DNA of 7,454 nucleotides from Caryophanales bacterium UBA4100. Lineage in GTDB: Bacteria; Bacillota; Bacilli; Paenibacillales; UBA4045. The notes under the pieces were generated by a model, which searched no databases, was not told the origin of the DNA, and saw nothing but the letters and a program-made list of their open reading frames with translations. The translations under genes were made by a program, and so were the position numbers. The number at the start of each line of letters is the position of its first letter. Position 1 is the first letter of the stretch. Of this stretch, positions 1 through 5,555 are shown piece by piece. The stretch lies in the NCBI GenBank assembly GCA_002383285.1, contig DFXU01000062.1, positions 24,118 through 31,571 of the forward strand, written 5' to 3'.

Positions 1-416
1 TTCCAAGCGCGGATATAGCTCCCCTGTACATTAAATCGAGCAGCCAGTAGATTAGCAGCCAACAACGCTCGACGCTTAGAAGCCTCTGAGCCTAGCAGCT
101 TGAATTGAGCTAGACTCGTCAATGTCCACATGAAGCCAATATCGTGATCCAATTTATAATAATCCACGATCACCTGATCCAGCTGCATCTCACACGAATC
201 CGCGAATTCCTTCAGCGTTACATCCTTCGTCTCCCGGTAAACTAACCATAATAATCCCGGCCAGAAGCCAGCCGTCCACCATGATGCCTTCTCTAGCTGG
301 TAGACTCCGTCGACACTTGCATGGGGAAACCCATCTCTTATACGTGTGCTCGTTCGTGTCACTTTCTCTACCGTCATCCTCCAGGCTTCCTGTGCCCAGT
401 CTTTCTGCGTGATCAT
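1..416 (-). CDS. Glycoside hydrolase family 88 protein (unsaturated glucuronyl hydrolase-like), 5' part only
   Basis: Family members remove a 4,5-unsaturated uronic acid from the non-reducing end of oligosaccharides made by polysaccharide lyases, usually in the cytoplasm. The window holds the first 138 residues; the rest (members are about 370-400 residues) lies beyond the left edge. I translated it from the ATG at 416-414, preceded by AGAGGTG about 7 bases upstream. Visible marks are SWWTAGFWPGLLWLVY (residues 45-60), matching the DWTDGFWSGILWLCY stretch of Bacillus sp. GL1 UGL, and LDHDIGF (89-95), whose Asp92 aligns with catalytic Asp88 of that enzyme. NLLAARF followed by YIRAW (122-138) also fits the (alpha/alpha)6 barrel. 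The second catalytic Asp (Asp149 in UGL) is outside the window. No signal peptide is visible. It lies downstream of the LacI-type gene but beyond a terminator, so it probably has its own promoter. GH105 is the alternative family, but HDIGF favours GH88. The substrate is unknown. Confidence 0.85.
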   Translation of the reverse strand, partial: MITQKDWAQEAWRMTVEKVTRTSTRIRDGFPHASVDGVYQLEKASWWTAGFWPGLLWLVYRETKDVTLKEFADSCEMQLDQVIVDYYKLDHDIGFMWTLTSLAQFKLLGSEASKRRALLAANLLAARFNVQGSYIRAW

Positions 417-466
417 GCGCTTGCACCTCTTCTTTGTATAAATTTCAGAATGTGGATTGTCTTCTT

Positions 467-496
467 AGTATGAATATTAACGTACACAAATTGCAA
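467..496 (-). promoter_or_regulatory. Candidate sigma-A promoter for the GH88 gene
   Basis: On the minus strand TTGCAA (496-491) and CATACT (472-467) are separated by 18 bases. Both are fair matches to TTGACA and TATAAT. Transcription would start near 460, giving a leader of about 45 bases that includes the ribosome binding site. A competing pair, AAGACA (463-458) and TATACA (440-435) with 17-base spacing, would start transcription almost on the ribosome binding site and is less attractive. The assignment rests on sequence match only. Confidence 0.3.
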
Positions 497-629
497 TAAT
501 TATCTGAAACCGAGAGTTTCAAAGTATTTTATGTAAATCTTACAGGTATACTTCCCCCCACAATCCCATCCCAATAAATCTTTGAACTACGCCCTAAACC
601 CGCATAAAACAAGAAGCATGAATATTAAC
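470..629. repeat. 12-bp direct repeat ATGAATATTAAC, two copies
   Basis: Identical copies occur at 470-481 and 618-629 in the non-coding region ahead of the GH88 gene. The first overlaps the candidate -10 box; the second is part of the 619-635 dyad. An exact 12-base match within about 250 bases of AT-rich DNA is more than expected by chance, but AT-rich composition weakens the argument. A regulator binding both ends of the region is one reading. Confidence 0.45.
505..521. promoter_or_regulatory. Perfect 6-bp dyad TGAAAC-N5-GTTTCA, possible operator
   Basis: TGAAAC (505-510) and GTTTCA (516-521) are perfect inverted repeats separated by CGAGA. The dyad lies just upstream of the candidate -35 box of the GH88 gene and about 90 bases ahead of its start codon. 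TGAAA/TTTCA half-sites suit LacI-family proteins, and such a regulator is encoded next door. However, the spacing is wider than a standard cre site, so CcpA is not a good fit. No T-run follows on either strand, so it is not a terminator. Confidence 0.4.
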
Positions 630-635
630 CATTCA
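619..635. promoter_or_regulatory. Second 17-bp dyad TGAAT-N7-ATTCA, possible operator
   Basis: TGAAT (619-623) and ATTCA (631-635) form a perfect 5-bp inverted repeat with 7 bases between, the same geometry as the dyad at 505-521 (TGAAA-N7-TTTCA). Centre-to-centre spacing is 114 bp. Its left half belongs to the 12-bp word ATGAATATTAAC, which recurs at 470-481. It lies between the lacI-type terminator and the GH88 gene. Confidence 0.3.
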
Positions 636-661
636 TTCTCTTATTGATCTCCCAGAACATC

Positions 662-684
662 AAAAAACCCGTGGATGCACGGGT
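662..684 (-). terminator. Rho-independent terminator downstream of the LacI-family gene
   Basis: On the minus strand ACCCGTG (684-678), loop CATC and CACGGGT (673-667) form a perfect 7-bp stem, followed by a U-run (TTTTTT, with its first T in the stem). It sits 100 bases after the stop codon of the LacI-type gene and ahead of the GH88 gene. It probably marks the end of the iol-regulator transcript. Confidence 0.85.
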
Positions 685-784
685 GGCAGAGGTGTTGCAT
701 ATCCTACTGATCGAATGACGGAGCCATTATGAATAATGATCTAGCTCGATTGGCATATCCTCATTTTGGGCTTTCCCATGTATA

Positions 785-1801
785 TTATGGTGTTGATGGC
801 GCAGCCGTTGACTGCCTTATCATCATTTGTGGAACAAGGACGGTCCTATTCTGTTCAACGAGAGACTCTGTATCTAGCTGCTTGAATAAGAAATTTACTG
901 CGGTCTTGCCCATTAGCTCAATGGGCTGGGCGACCGTTGTAAGTGGAGGATCTGTTACGGATGCTAATATGGTATTATCAAAGCCAATAATCGAGAGATC
1001 CGCGGGGACCTTCAATCCCAATTCCTTGGCGGATTGCAGTGCACCGATAGCTAGCATATCATTACAACAGAATATTGCGGTCGGTCTTGGCGTATCTTGA
1101 AGTAGCTGTGTAGCTAATCGCTTTCCATCCTCCACCAGCTGATGGCCACTCATCTTCACCATGCTTGCTGGCAGCTTGAGATTTGCCTCATTCAGCGCCT
1201 GCTGAAAGCCGCGAATTCTCTCTCGGCTGCTACTAACCTCGATAGACTCAGATAACACAGCCATTCGTCTGTGCCCTAAATCAAGGAAATGCTGAGCTGC
1301 TAGTCTTCCCCCTTGAAAGTCATCGACCACAACGATCTGCACATTGTGATCAGGAATATCTCTGGCAATCATCGTTACGGGTATCGATTTTTTCATTAAA
1401 GCCTGCAGTATCTTCTTGTCCTTTATCCCTGTTCCAATAATAATGCCATCCACACTTTTCTGCTGAAGCAGGTCTAGATACTTCTCAACTCGCTCATCTT
1501 TATTGTCAGTACTACAGATGACAAGACTATAACCCAGTGTACTGCCCTGATCTTCTACGGCTCTAGCCATCTCAGCGAAGAATGGATTCGATATATCAGG
1601 AACCAATAGTCCAATCGTATACGTCTTCTTCCCTGCTAACGCTGATGCAATTACACTGGGCCTATAATTCATCCTCTGCATGACTAGTAATATCTCTTTG
1701 GCTTTCTTCTCGCTGATCTTCCCCTTACCATTGATCACCTGAGAGACAGCGGCAATCGATACACCCGCTTCTCTTGCCACATCATATATCGTAACCTTCA
1801 T
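785..1801 (-). CDS. LacI-family transcriptional regulator
   Basis: A 338-residue DNA-binding repressor or activator with a sugar-binding effector domain, the usual family length. The N-terminal helix-turn-helix is at residues 5-24 (TIYDVAREAGVS followed by IAAVSQVING), the hinge helix has NYRP (45-48) and the minor-groove leucine region ASALAG (52-57), and the periplasmic-binding-protein-like core follows with NPFF (72-75), CCNDMLAIGAL, IGFDN and LTTVAQP. The recognition helix reads I-A-A-V-S-Q where many relatives have x-x-T-V-S-R, suggesting its own operator preference. The reading frame is open to 1840, but the start at 1801 is chosen because MKVTIYDVA is the canonical family start and GGAG lies 8 bases upstream; an ATG three bases earlier (1804) is equally open. 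The gene follows iolB by 74 bases on the same strand and is closed by the terminator at 662-684. Its effector is unknown; an inositol intermediate is a guess from context. Confidence 0.93.
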   Translation of the reverse strand: MKVTIYDVAREAGVSIAAVSQVINGKGKISEKKAKEILLVMQRMNYRPSVIASALAGKKTYTIGLLVPDISNPFFAEMARAVEDQGSTLGYSLVICSTDNKDERVEKYLDLLQQKSVDGIIIGTGIKDKKILQALMKKSIPVTMIARDIPDHNVQIVVVDDFQGGRLAAQHFLDLGHRRMAVLSESIEVSSSRERIRGFQQALNEANLKLPASMVKMSGHQLVEDGKRLATQLLQDTPRPTAIFCCNDMLAIGALQSAKELGLKVPADLSIIGFDNTILASVTDPPLTTVAQPIELMGKTAVNFLFKQLDTESLVEQNRTVLVPQMMIRQSTAAPSTP

Positions 1802-1834
1802 CATTATCTCTCCATTGCATTCACGACTAATTAC

Positions 1835-1878
1835 TAACATTTATTATATAGCTAGTTTAGTTATAAAGCTAAATGTTA
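1835..1878 (-). promoter_or_regulatory. 9-bp inverted repeat and TATAAT box between iolB and the regulator gene
   Basis: TAACATTTA (1835-1843) and TAAATGTTA (1870-1878) are perfect inverted repeats 26 bases apart, and the right arm includes the iolB stop codon. On the minus strand a perfect TATAAT (1848-1843) overlaps the left arm. The hexamer 17 bases further upstream, TAGCTT, is a poor -35. It could be an internal promoter with an autoregulatory operator for the LacI-type gene, or an intercistronic hairpin. No T-run follows, so it is not a terminator. Confidence 0.3.
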
Positions 1879-2688
1879 TTCCTCAGGCTTCTTCATTATC
1901 CACGCATGCTCCGGATCATTATGGAATTTCCAAACCCTATTGGGTCCTGCCATCACATTCAAGTAGTACACGTCATATCCTGGCGGTGCTGAGACTGGGT
2001 GATATCCCTCTGGCACCATCACAGCCTGACGGTCCTTAACGACAACTGTCTCATCTAAGGACCTATCATCCGTGTAAACACGTTGAATAGCAAATCCGTG
2101 GTCCGGTTGAATTCGGTAATAATACGTTTCCTCTAGTAGTGACTCATCAGGTAGTGCATCTCGGTCATGCTTATGTGGAGGATAACTAGACCAATGCCCA
2201 TTAGGGGTGAAGACTTCAACAACCAGTAAGCTGTCTGCCGGCTCTTGCTCAGGTAAGATGTTATGAATTTGCCGTTCGATATTCCCATACCCACGCCTCT
2301 CTACGCCAACCTGTTGCGGACTAATTAATCGCGCTTGGTAATTGCCTTTACCTGGTGCCATGCATATGGCGATATCTAACGGTGTAATAGCTTGGACTTC
2401 AAACCGATCATCATTGGATACATAAACCGAATATGGCGGTATTCTCTCGAACACACTCATCCGTTCACCAATTTCAAGATACTTCTCCTCGGTGGTGATT
2501 ACGTTGGCTATACCACTAAGCAGCACGATGCATACCTCACGGTCCCCCGTGTTACGGCTCAGACTCTGGCCCTTAGCCAGCTCCACTACTTGAAACCCAA
2601 CATACTCCCATTGCGCATATTCAGGGGTAATATCCAGAATAACACCCTCGTGATCTGGTTTAGTCGATTTTACAATTAGCTTAGACAA
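1876..2688 (-). CDS. iolB: 5-deoxy-glucuronate isomerase IolB
   Basis: Converts 5-deoxy-D-glucuronate to 2-deoxy-5-keto-D-gluconate, the step before IolC in cytoplasmic myo-inositol breakdown. The 270-residue product matches the Bacillus subtilis length (271) and pattern: SVFERIPPYSVYVSND near residue 80, HNILP near 142, WSSYPPHKHD (166-175, with probable metal-binding histidines), EETYYYR (186-192), QRVYTDDRSLDET, GYHP (228-231) and YYLNVMAGP (241-249). These are the bicupin signatures of the family. The start is the TTG at 2688-2686, because AAAGGAGG (2704-2697) lies 8 bases upstream; the frame is open to another TTG at 2724, which has no nearby ribosome binding site. iolB is separated from iolJ by 445 bases of repeat-rich non-coding DNA, so it may be transcribed partly from its own promoter, together with the LacI-type gene that follows. 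Confidence 0.96.
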   Translation of the reverse strand: MSKLIVKSTKPDHEGVILDITPEYAQWEYVGFQVVELAKGQSLSRNTGDREVCIVLLSGIANVITTEEKYLEIGERMSVFERIPPYSVYVSNDDRFEVQAITPLDIAICMAPGKGNYQARLISPQQVGVERRGYGNIERQIHNILPEQEPADSLLVVEVFTPNGHWSSYPPHKHDRDALPDESLLEETYYYRIQPDHGFAIQRVYTDDRSLDETVVVKDRQAVMVPEGYHPVSAPPGYDVYYLNVMAGPNRVWKFHNDPEHAWIMKKPEE

Positions 2689-2741
2689 GAAGAGTTCCTC
2701 CTTTAAGATTGATAAGAAAAACAAGTAAATTACTTAGTGTG

Positions 2742-2817
2742 ATGCTCCTTTAATGCTCGAATGCTCCTTTATTGCTCGAGTGCTTCTTAAATGCTTGATT
2801 GCTCCTTTATTGCTCGA
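2742..2817. repeat. Four tandem 19-bp units upstream of iolB
   Basis: The units are 2742-2760, 2761-2779, 2780-2798 and 2799-2817, exactly contiguous. Unit 2 (ATGCTCCTTTATTGCTCGA) differs from units 1 and 4 at one position each; unit 3 (GTGCTTCTTAAATGCTTGA) is more diverged. On the minus strand, the iolB sense strand, units 1, 2 and 4 each contain AAAGGAG, the core of the true iolB ribosome binding site, and each unit has two copies of AGCA. A period of 19 is not a multiple of three, so this is not a coding repeat. The array starts 53 bases upstream of the iolB start codon. Confidence 0.9.
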
Positions 2818-2857
2818 ACTCATACTTTTGTGGTTTAAGACCGGATTAATGCTATAC

Positions 2858-3041
2858 TTCGCGCTATTATACAGTAAATATTCGCTAGTTCTTCCTCATA
2901 ACCCCTCAAATGGGCCAACAACGCTAGTTTCAGCGCCATAACGCAGTCTAGACGGAGCAGTAGCGCTGATACTGGCGCTAATCAGTCTAAAAGTTATTTA
3001 CCAACGGCATTTACTGCATGTATACTGCATTATTGCGCCAA
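2858..3041. repeat. MITE-like segment with imperfect terminal inverted repeats
   Basis: The left edge (2861-2878, GCGCTATTATACAGTAAA) and the right edge (3021-3038, TATACTGCATTATTGCGC) are inverted repeats matching at 14 of 18 positions; counting outward to 2858 and 3041 gives 16 of 21. Inside are two imperfect direct units of about 39 bp on the minus strand, each starting TAGACTG (2989-2983 and 2950-2944) and then sharing TTA, GCGC, seven bases, and AGCG. There is also a perfect 6-bp hairpin TAGCGC/GCGCTA (2961-2966, 2975-2980) and two TACTGCAT words 11 bp apart (3012-3019, 3023-3030). The left arm carries a perfect TATAAT on the minus strand (2871-2866) pointing at iolB, but no -35 is visible at the right distance. 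There is no transposase and no convincing target-site duplication. Length and architecture fit a dispersed non-autonomous repeat, which needs a genome-wide search to confirm. Confidence 0.4.
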
Positions 3042-3093
3042 CTGCCGCGCTAAATAAAATTGTGAAATAACTATGGTGACTAACAATCGGTTA

Positions 3094-3142
3094 ATCGGTC
3101 ATCGATCATCGATCATCGATCATCGGTCATGAGTCATTGATA
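3094..3142. repeat. Heptanucleotide tandem repeat (ATCGATC-type) at the 3' end of iolJ
   Basis: Five contiguous 7-bp units ATCGGTC, ATCGATC, ATCGATC, ATCGATC, ATCGGTC occupy 3094-3128. Two degenerate units (ATGAGTC, ATTGATA) continue to 3142 across the iolJ stop codon at 3134-3136. A related ATCGGTT lies at 3086-3092. Each central unit contains a GATC and an ATCGAT palindrome, so single strands could slip or fold. Copy-number change would alter only the sequence after the iolJ stop. Confidence 0.85.
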
Positions 3143-4009
3143 TTTCGCCTTCCCTGCACTTCCGAACAAACGGATTTTCGTACTTACCGTTTCTTTAATT
3201 GCTTGCATAGCAGGAATGAGATAATTTCTAGGGTCATAGGCCTCTGGGTGGTCAGCTAGATACTGCCGGATACATGCTGTAAAGGCAAACTGATTATCGG
3301 TGTTAACATTAATTTTACATGTTCCTAGTGATATCGCTTGGCGTATTTCCTCATCAGGGATTCCGCTTCCACCATGAAGCACAAGAGGCAATCCGGTTAA
3401 TCTCTGGATTATTGCCATCTGCCGAAAGCCCAATTTGGGCTGACCGCGGTAAGGCCCATGAACAGAGCCTAGCGCGGGTGCGAGGCAATCAATTCCGGTC
3501 TGTGTAACCAGTTGAGCACACTGTTCAGGGACGGCATACATCCCCTCCGCTTCCTCCACGACCAGATCGTCTTCCCTACCGGTAATTCGACCGAGCTCCG
3601 CCTCAACGGTTGCCCCTAACACATGGGCCGCTTGTGTCACCCTCCTAGTCATCTCGATATTATTCGCCAATGAATGGTGTGAAGCATCGATCATAACAGA
3701 GGTGAACCCTGCATGCAGAGCACGGATGCATATCTCATACGTCGAGCCGTGATCCAAATGTAAGGCAACAGGCACCGTAATATGATGGTGCTTGATCAAT
3801 TCCTGCACCATGCCCGATATACAGGGTAATCCACCCATATAAGGAATGTAAGCTTCACTTACACCTAGGATAACAGGTGATTGCTCCTCCTCTGCTGCAA
3901 GTAAGATTGCCTGCGTAAACTCCAGATTATTCAAGTTGAATTGACCAACAGCATAATTACCCGCTAGCGCACACTGCAGCATTTCCTTCATGGATACTAA
4001 TAATGTCAT
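3134..4009 (-). CDS. iolJ: Class II aldolase, 6-phospho-5-dehydro-2-deoxy-D-gluconate aldolase IolJ
   Basis: Cleaves 2-deoxy-5-keto-D-gluconate 6-phosphate to dihydroxyacetone phosphate and malonic semialdehyde. The 291-residue product has the class II zinc aldolase TIM barrel: LHLDHG (83-88) with catalytic Asp86 and zinc ligand His87, MIDASHH (106-112), VEAELGRITGRED (135-147), the zinc histidine of VHGPY (His184), LHGGSG (211-216, His212) and phosphate-binding KINVNTDNQ (232-240). The start ATG at 4009 has GGAGG seven bases upstream. By fold alone it could be called fructose- or tagatose-bisphosphate aldolase; its place between iolA and iolB makes IolJ the better name. It follows iolA by 72 bases. 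No terminator is visible after it, so transcription may continue into iolB. Confidence 0.93.
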   Translation of the reverse strand: MTLLVSMKEMLQCALAGNYAVGQFNLNNLEFTQAILLAAEEEQSPVILGVSEAYIPYMGGLPCISGMVQELIKHHHITVPVALHLDHGSTYEICIRALHAGFTSVMIDASHHSLANNIEMTRRVTQAAHVLGATVEAELGRITGREDDLVVEEAEGMYAVPEQCAQLVTQTGIDCLAPALGSVHGPYRGQPKLGFRQMAIIQRLTGLPLVLHGGSGIPDEEIRQAISLGTCKINVNTDNQFAFTACIRQYLADHPEAYDPRNYLIPAMQAIKETVSTKIRLFGSAGKAKYQ

Positions 4010-4037
4010 GTATCTTCCTCCATTCCATGGACTACAC

Positions 4038-4065
4038 GCGGCTCCCAGCGCGCGTTCGGTGCCGC
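4038..4065 (-). repeat. GC-rich inverted repeat in the iolA-iolJ linker
   Basis: GCGGC (4038-4042) and GCCGC (4061-4065) pair around an 18-base loop in which CC and GG can extend the stem past a bulge. It lies in the 72-base linker between iolA and iolJ, which is about 65% GC and richer than the flanking genes. There is no T-run, so it is not a terminator; an mRNA processing or stability hairpin is possible. Confidence 0.3.
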
Positions 4066-4081
4066 ATGGCAGCGGTCGACC

Positions 4082-5530
4082 TCACCAGCGTGCAGTTACT
4101 ACTTTCTTACGCGTGTAGAATTCTACACCGTCGGAGCCATTGGCATGCAAATCACCATAGAACGATTTTTTCCACCCTGAGAACGGGAAGAAGGCCATGG
4201 GTGCCGGAACGCCTAGATTGATGCCTAGCATGCCAGCATCGATCGTTTCGCGAAATTGTCTAACATGACTTCCACTCTTCGTAAAGAGGCACGCACCATT
4301 AGCGAATTCCGAACGGTTCGTTAATTCGATGGCTTCCTCCAACGTATGCACCCTAACTATCGATAATACAGGCGCGAAAATTTCGTCCTCCCATATTTTC
4401 ATATCACATTGCACTTGATCGAAGACGGTCGGTCCAACAAAGTAACCTTTGCCGTCTGTCGTAGCCTGATCGTTGCGACCGTCTCGAATTAGTAAGGCAC
4501 CCTCTTCTACTCCGATATCGATATACTTAAGCGTACGCTCCTTATGCGGACCGCGGATAACAGGTCCTAGGAAGGTGCCTTCATCCAAACCGTCGCCCAT
4601 CGTTATTCGGTCGACCGCATCCAGCAGTTTGCTAACGAAGGGATCACCGACCTCGCCTACTGCTACAGCAACAGAGCAGGACATGCAACGCTCTCCAGCC
4701 GAGCCAAAGGCTGCACTAACAATTTCCTTCACCGTTAAATCCAGATCGGCATCAGGCATCACAATGGAATGATTCTTGGCACCTGCCAATGCTTGCACAC
4801 GTTTACCGTAAGCCGAGGCGGTTTTATATACATATTCAGCAACTGGCTGGGATCCAACAAAGGATATCGCCTTTACATCCTCGTGCTCCAACATACCGTT
4901 CACAACATCATGGGCACCATGAACAATATTAAGCACACCATCAGGTAAGCCTGCTTCCTTGAACAGCTCAGCCAAACGATTGGCTAATAATGGCGTGCGC
5001 TCCGACGGCTTCAAGACGAAGGTATTGCCACAGGCAATGGCAAGCGGGAACATCCAGCAAGGCACCATCATTGGGAAATTGAATGGTGTGATCCCTCCAA
5101 CTACACCAATCGGATATCGGTACATACCCGATTCTAGGTTGGTTGCAATATCCGGTAGCTGCTTGCCCATCATAAGTGATGGAGCCCCTGCCGCGAACTC
5201 GACGCATTCAATCCCGCGCTGCACCTCACCGTATGCTTCGGCGTAGCTTTTACCGTTCTCAGTCGTAATTAACCGTGCCAGCTCCTCCCAATGCTCAACG
5301 AGTAGCTGCTGATACTTGAATAGAACACGCGCACGACGTGGTACAGGAGTCGCACTCCAAGCTTTGAAGGCTTTCTTAGCCGTTTCAACGGCAAGGCTCA
5401 CATCATCCTTCGTAGATAATGGTACAAGCGCCAAAACTTCTTCTGTTGCAGGATTATATACACGGTCCGAAGTGGTGCTCTGCGAGGCAACCCACGCACC
5501 ACCGATCCAATTTTTTAGTAGCTGAGCCAT
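4082..5530 (-). CDS. iolA: Methylmalonate-semialdehyde / malonate-semialdehyde dehydrogenase (CoA-acylating) IolA (MmsA)
   Basis: Oxidises malonic semialdehyde to acetyl-CoA and CO2 with NAD and CoA, the last step of inositol breakdown. The 482-residue protein is an aldehyde dehydrogenase superfamily member closely resembling B. subtilis IolA (487 residues). Visible landmarks are GVVGGITPFNFPMMVPCWMF (142-161, with Asn151), LKPSERTP (173-180), the NAD-site FVGS (224-227), and AFGSAGERCM (274-283) with catalytic Cys282 next to Arg281. At the place where hydrolytic ALDHs carry the general-base glutamate (ELGGK) it has ALAGAKNH (247-254), as expected for a CoA-dependent enzyme. The C-terminus stops at VVTARW, a few residues shorter than B. 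subtilis; nothing suggests loss of function. The start ATG at 5530 follows AAAGGGG (5546-5540) by 9 bases. The gap to iolC is 25 bases, so the two are cotranscribed. Confidence 0.97.
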   Translation of the reverse strand: MAQLLKNWIGGAWVASQSTTSDRVYNPATEEVLALVPLSTKDDVSLAVETAKKAFKAWSATPVPRRARVLFKYQQLLVEHWEELARLITTENGKSYAEAYGEVQRGIECVEFAAGAPSLMMGKQLPDIATNLESGMYRYPIGVVGGITPFNFPMMVPCWMFPLAIACGNTFVLKPSERTPLLANRLAELFKEAGLPDGVLNIVHGAHDVVNGMLEHEDVKAISFVGSQPVAEYVYKTASAYGKRVQALAGAKNHSIVMPDADLDLTVKEIVSAAFGSAGERCMSCSVAVAVGEVGDPFVSKLLDAVDRITMGDGLDEGTFLGPVIRGPHKERTLKYIDIGVEEGALLIRDGRNDQATTDGKGYFVGPTVFDQVQCDMKIWEDEIFAPVLSIVRVHTLEEAIELTNRSEFANGACLFTKSGSHVRQFRETIDAGMLGINLGVPAPMAFFPFSGWKKSFYGDLHANGSDGVEFYTRKKVVTARW

Positions 5531-5555
5531 CTTTAAAAACCCCTTTCACTCCACA

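Larger units (their letters stand above)
417..661. other. Non-coding regulatory region upstream of the GH88 gene
   Basis: This AT-rich stretch between the terminator and the GH88 start has no supported reading frame. It holds the candidate promoter, the two 17-bp dyads and the 12-bp direct repeat listed separately. No riboswitch or T-box pattern is recognisable. Confidence 0.6.
2689..3133. other. 445-base repeat-rich gap between iolJ and iolB
   Basis: Reading 3' to iolJ, the gap contains the heptamer array, then the MITE-like segment, then the 19-bp tandem units, then the iolB ribosome binding site. No terminator with a stem and U-run is visible, so read-through from iolJ is plausible. A 62-codon frame on the plus strand (2753-2941) has no ribosome binding site and starts inside the tandem repeat, so it is not called as a gene. 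The rest of the iol run is tightly packed, so this gap looks like an insertion of repetitive DNA. Confidence 0.7.

Noticed and set aside
190..426. Minus-strand 78-codon frame starting at a GTG
   Set aside because: Shifted frame of the GH88 gene. The alternative frame from 416 gives the conserved WWTAGFWPG and HDIGF motifs.
505..521. CcpA cre site
   Set aside because: TGAAACCG fits the left half, but the dyad spacing is three bases too wide for a standard cre. Kept only as a generic operator candidate.
729..1100. Plus-strand 123-codon frame
   Set aside because: Almost entirely antisense to the conserved C-terminal domain of the LacI-family gene, with no recognisable motif.
2742..2817. CRISPR array
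   Set aside because: The units are contiguous 19-mers with no unique spacers, and no cas genes are present.
2753..2941. Plus-strand 62-codon frame, rich in hydrophobic residues, in the iolJ-iolB gap
   Set aside because: No ribosome binding site, starts inside the 19-bp tandem repeat, and runs through the MITE-like segment. Hydrophobicity follows from T-rich composition.
2961..2980. Hairpin TAGCGC/GCGCTA as a terminator between iolJ and iolB
   Set aside because: Only 6 bp with an 8-base loop and no U-run on either strand.
4968..5246. Overlapping frames on both strands within iolA
   Set aside because: Shadows of iolA, which has the full aldehyde dehydrogenase motif set in its own frame.
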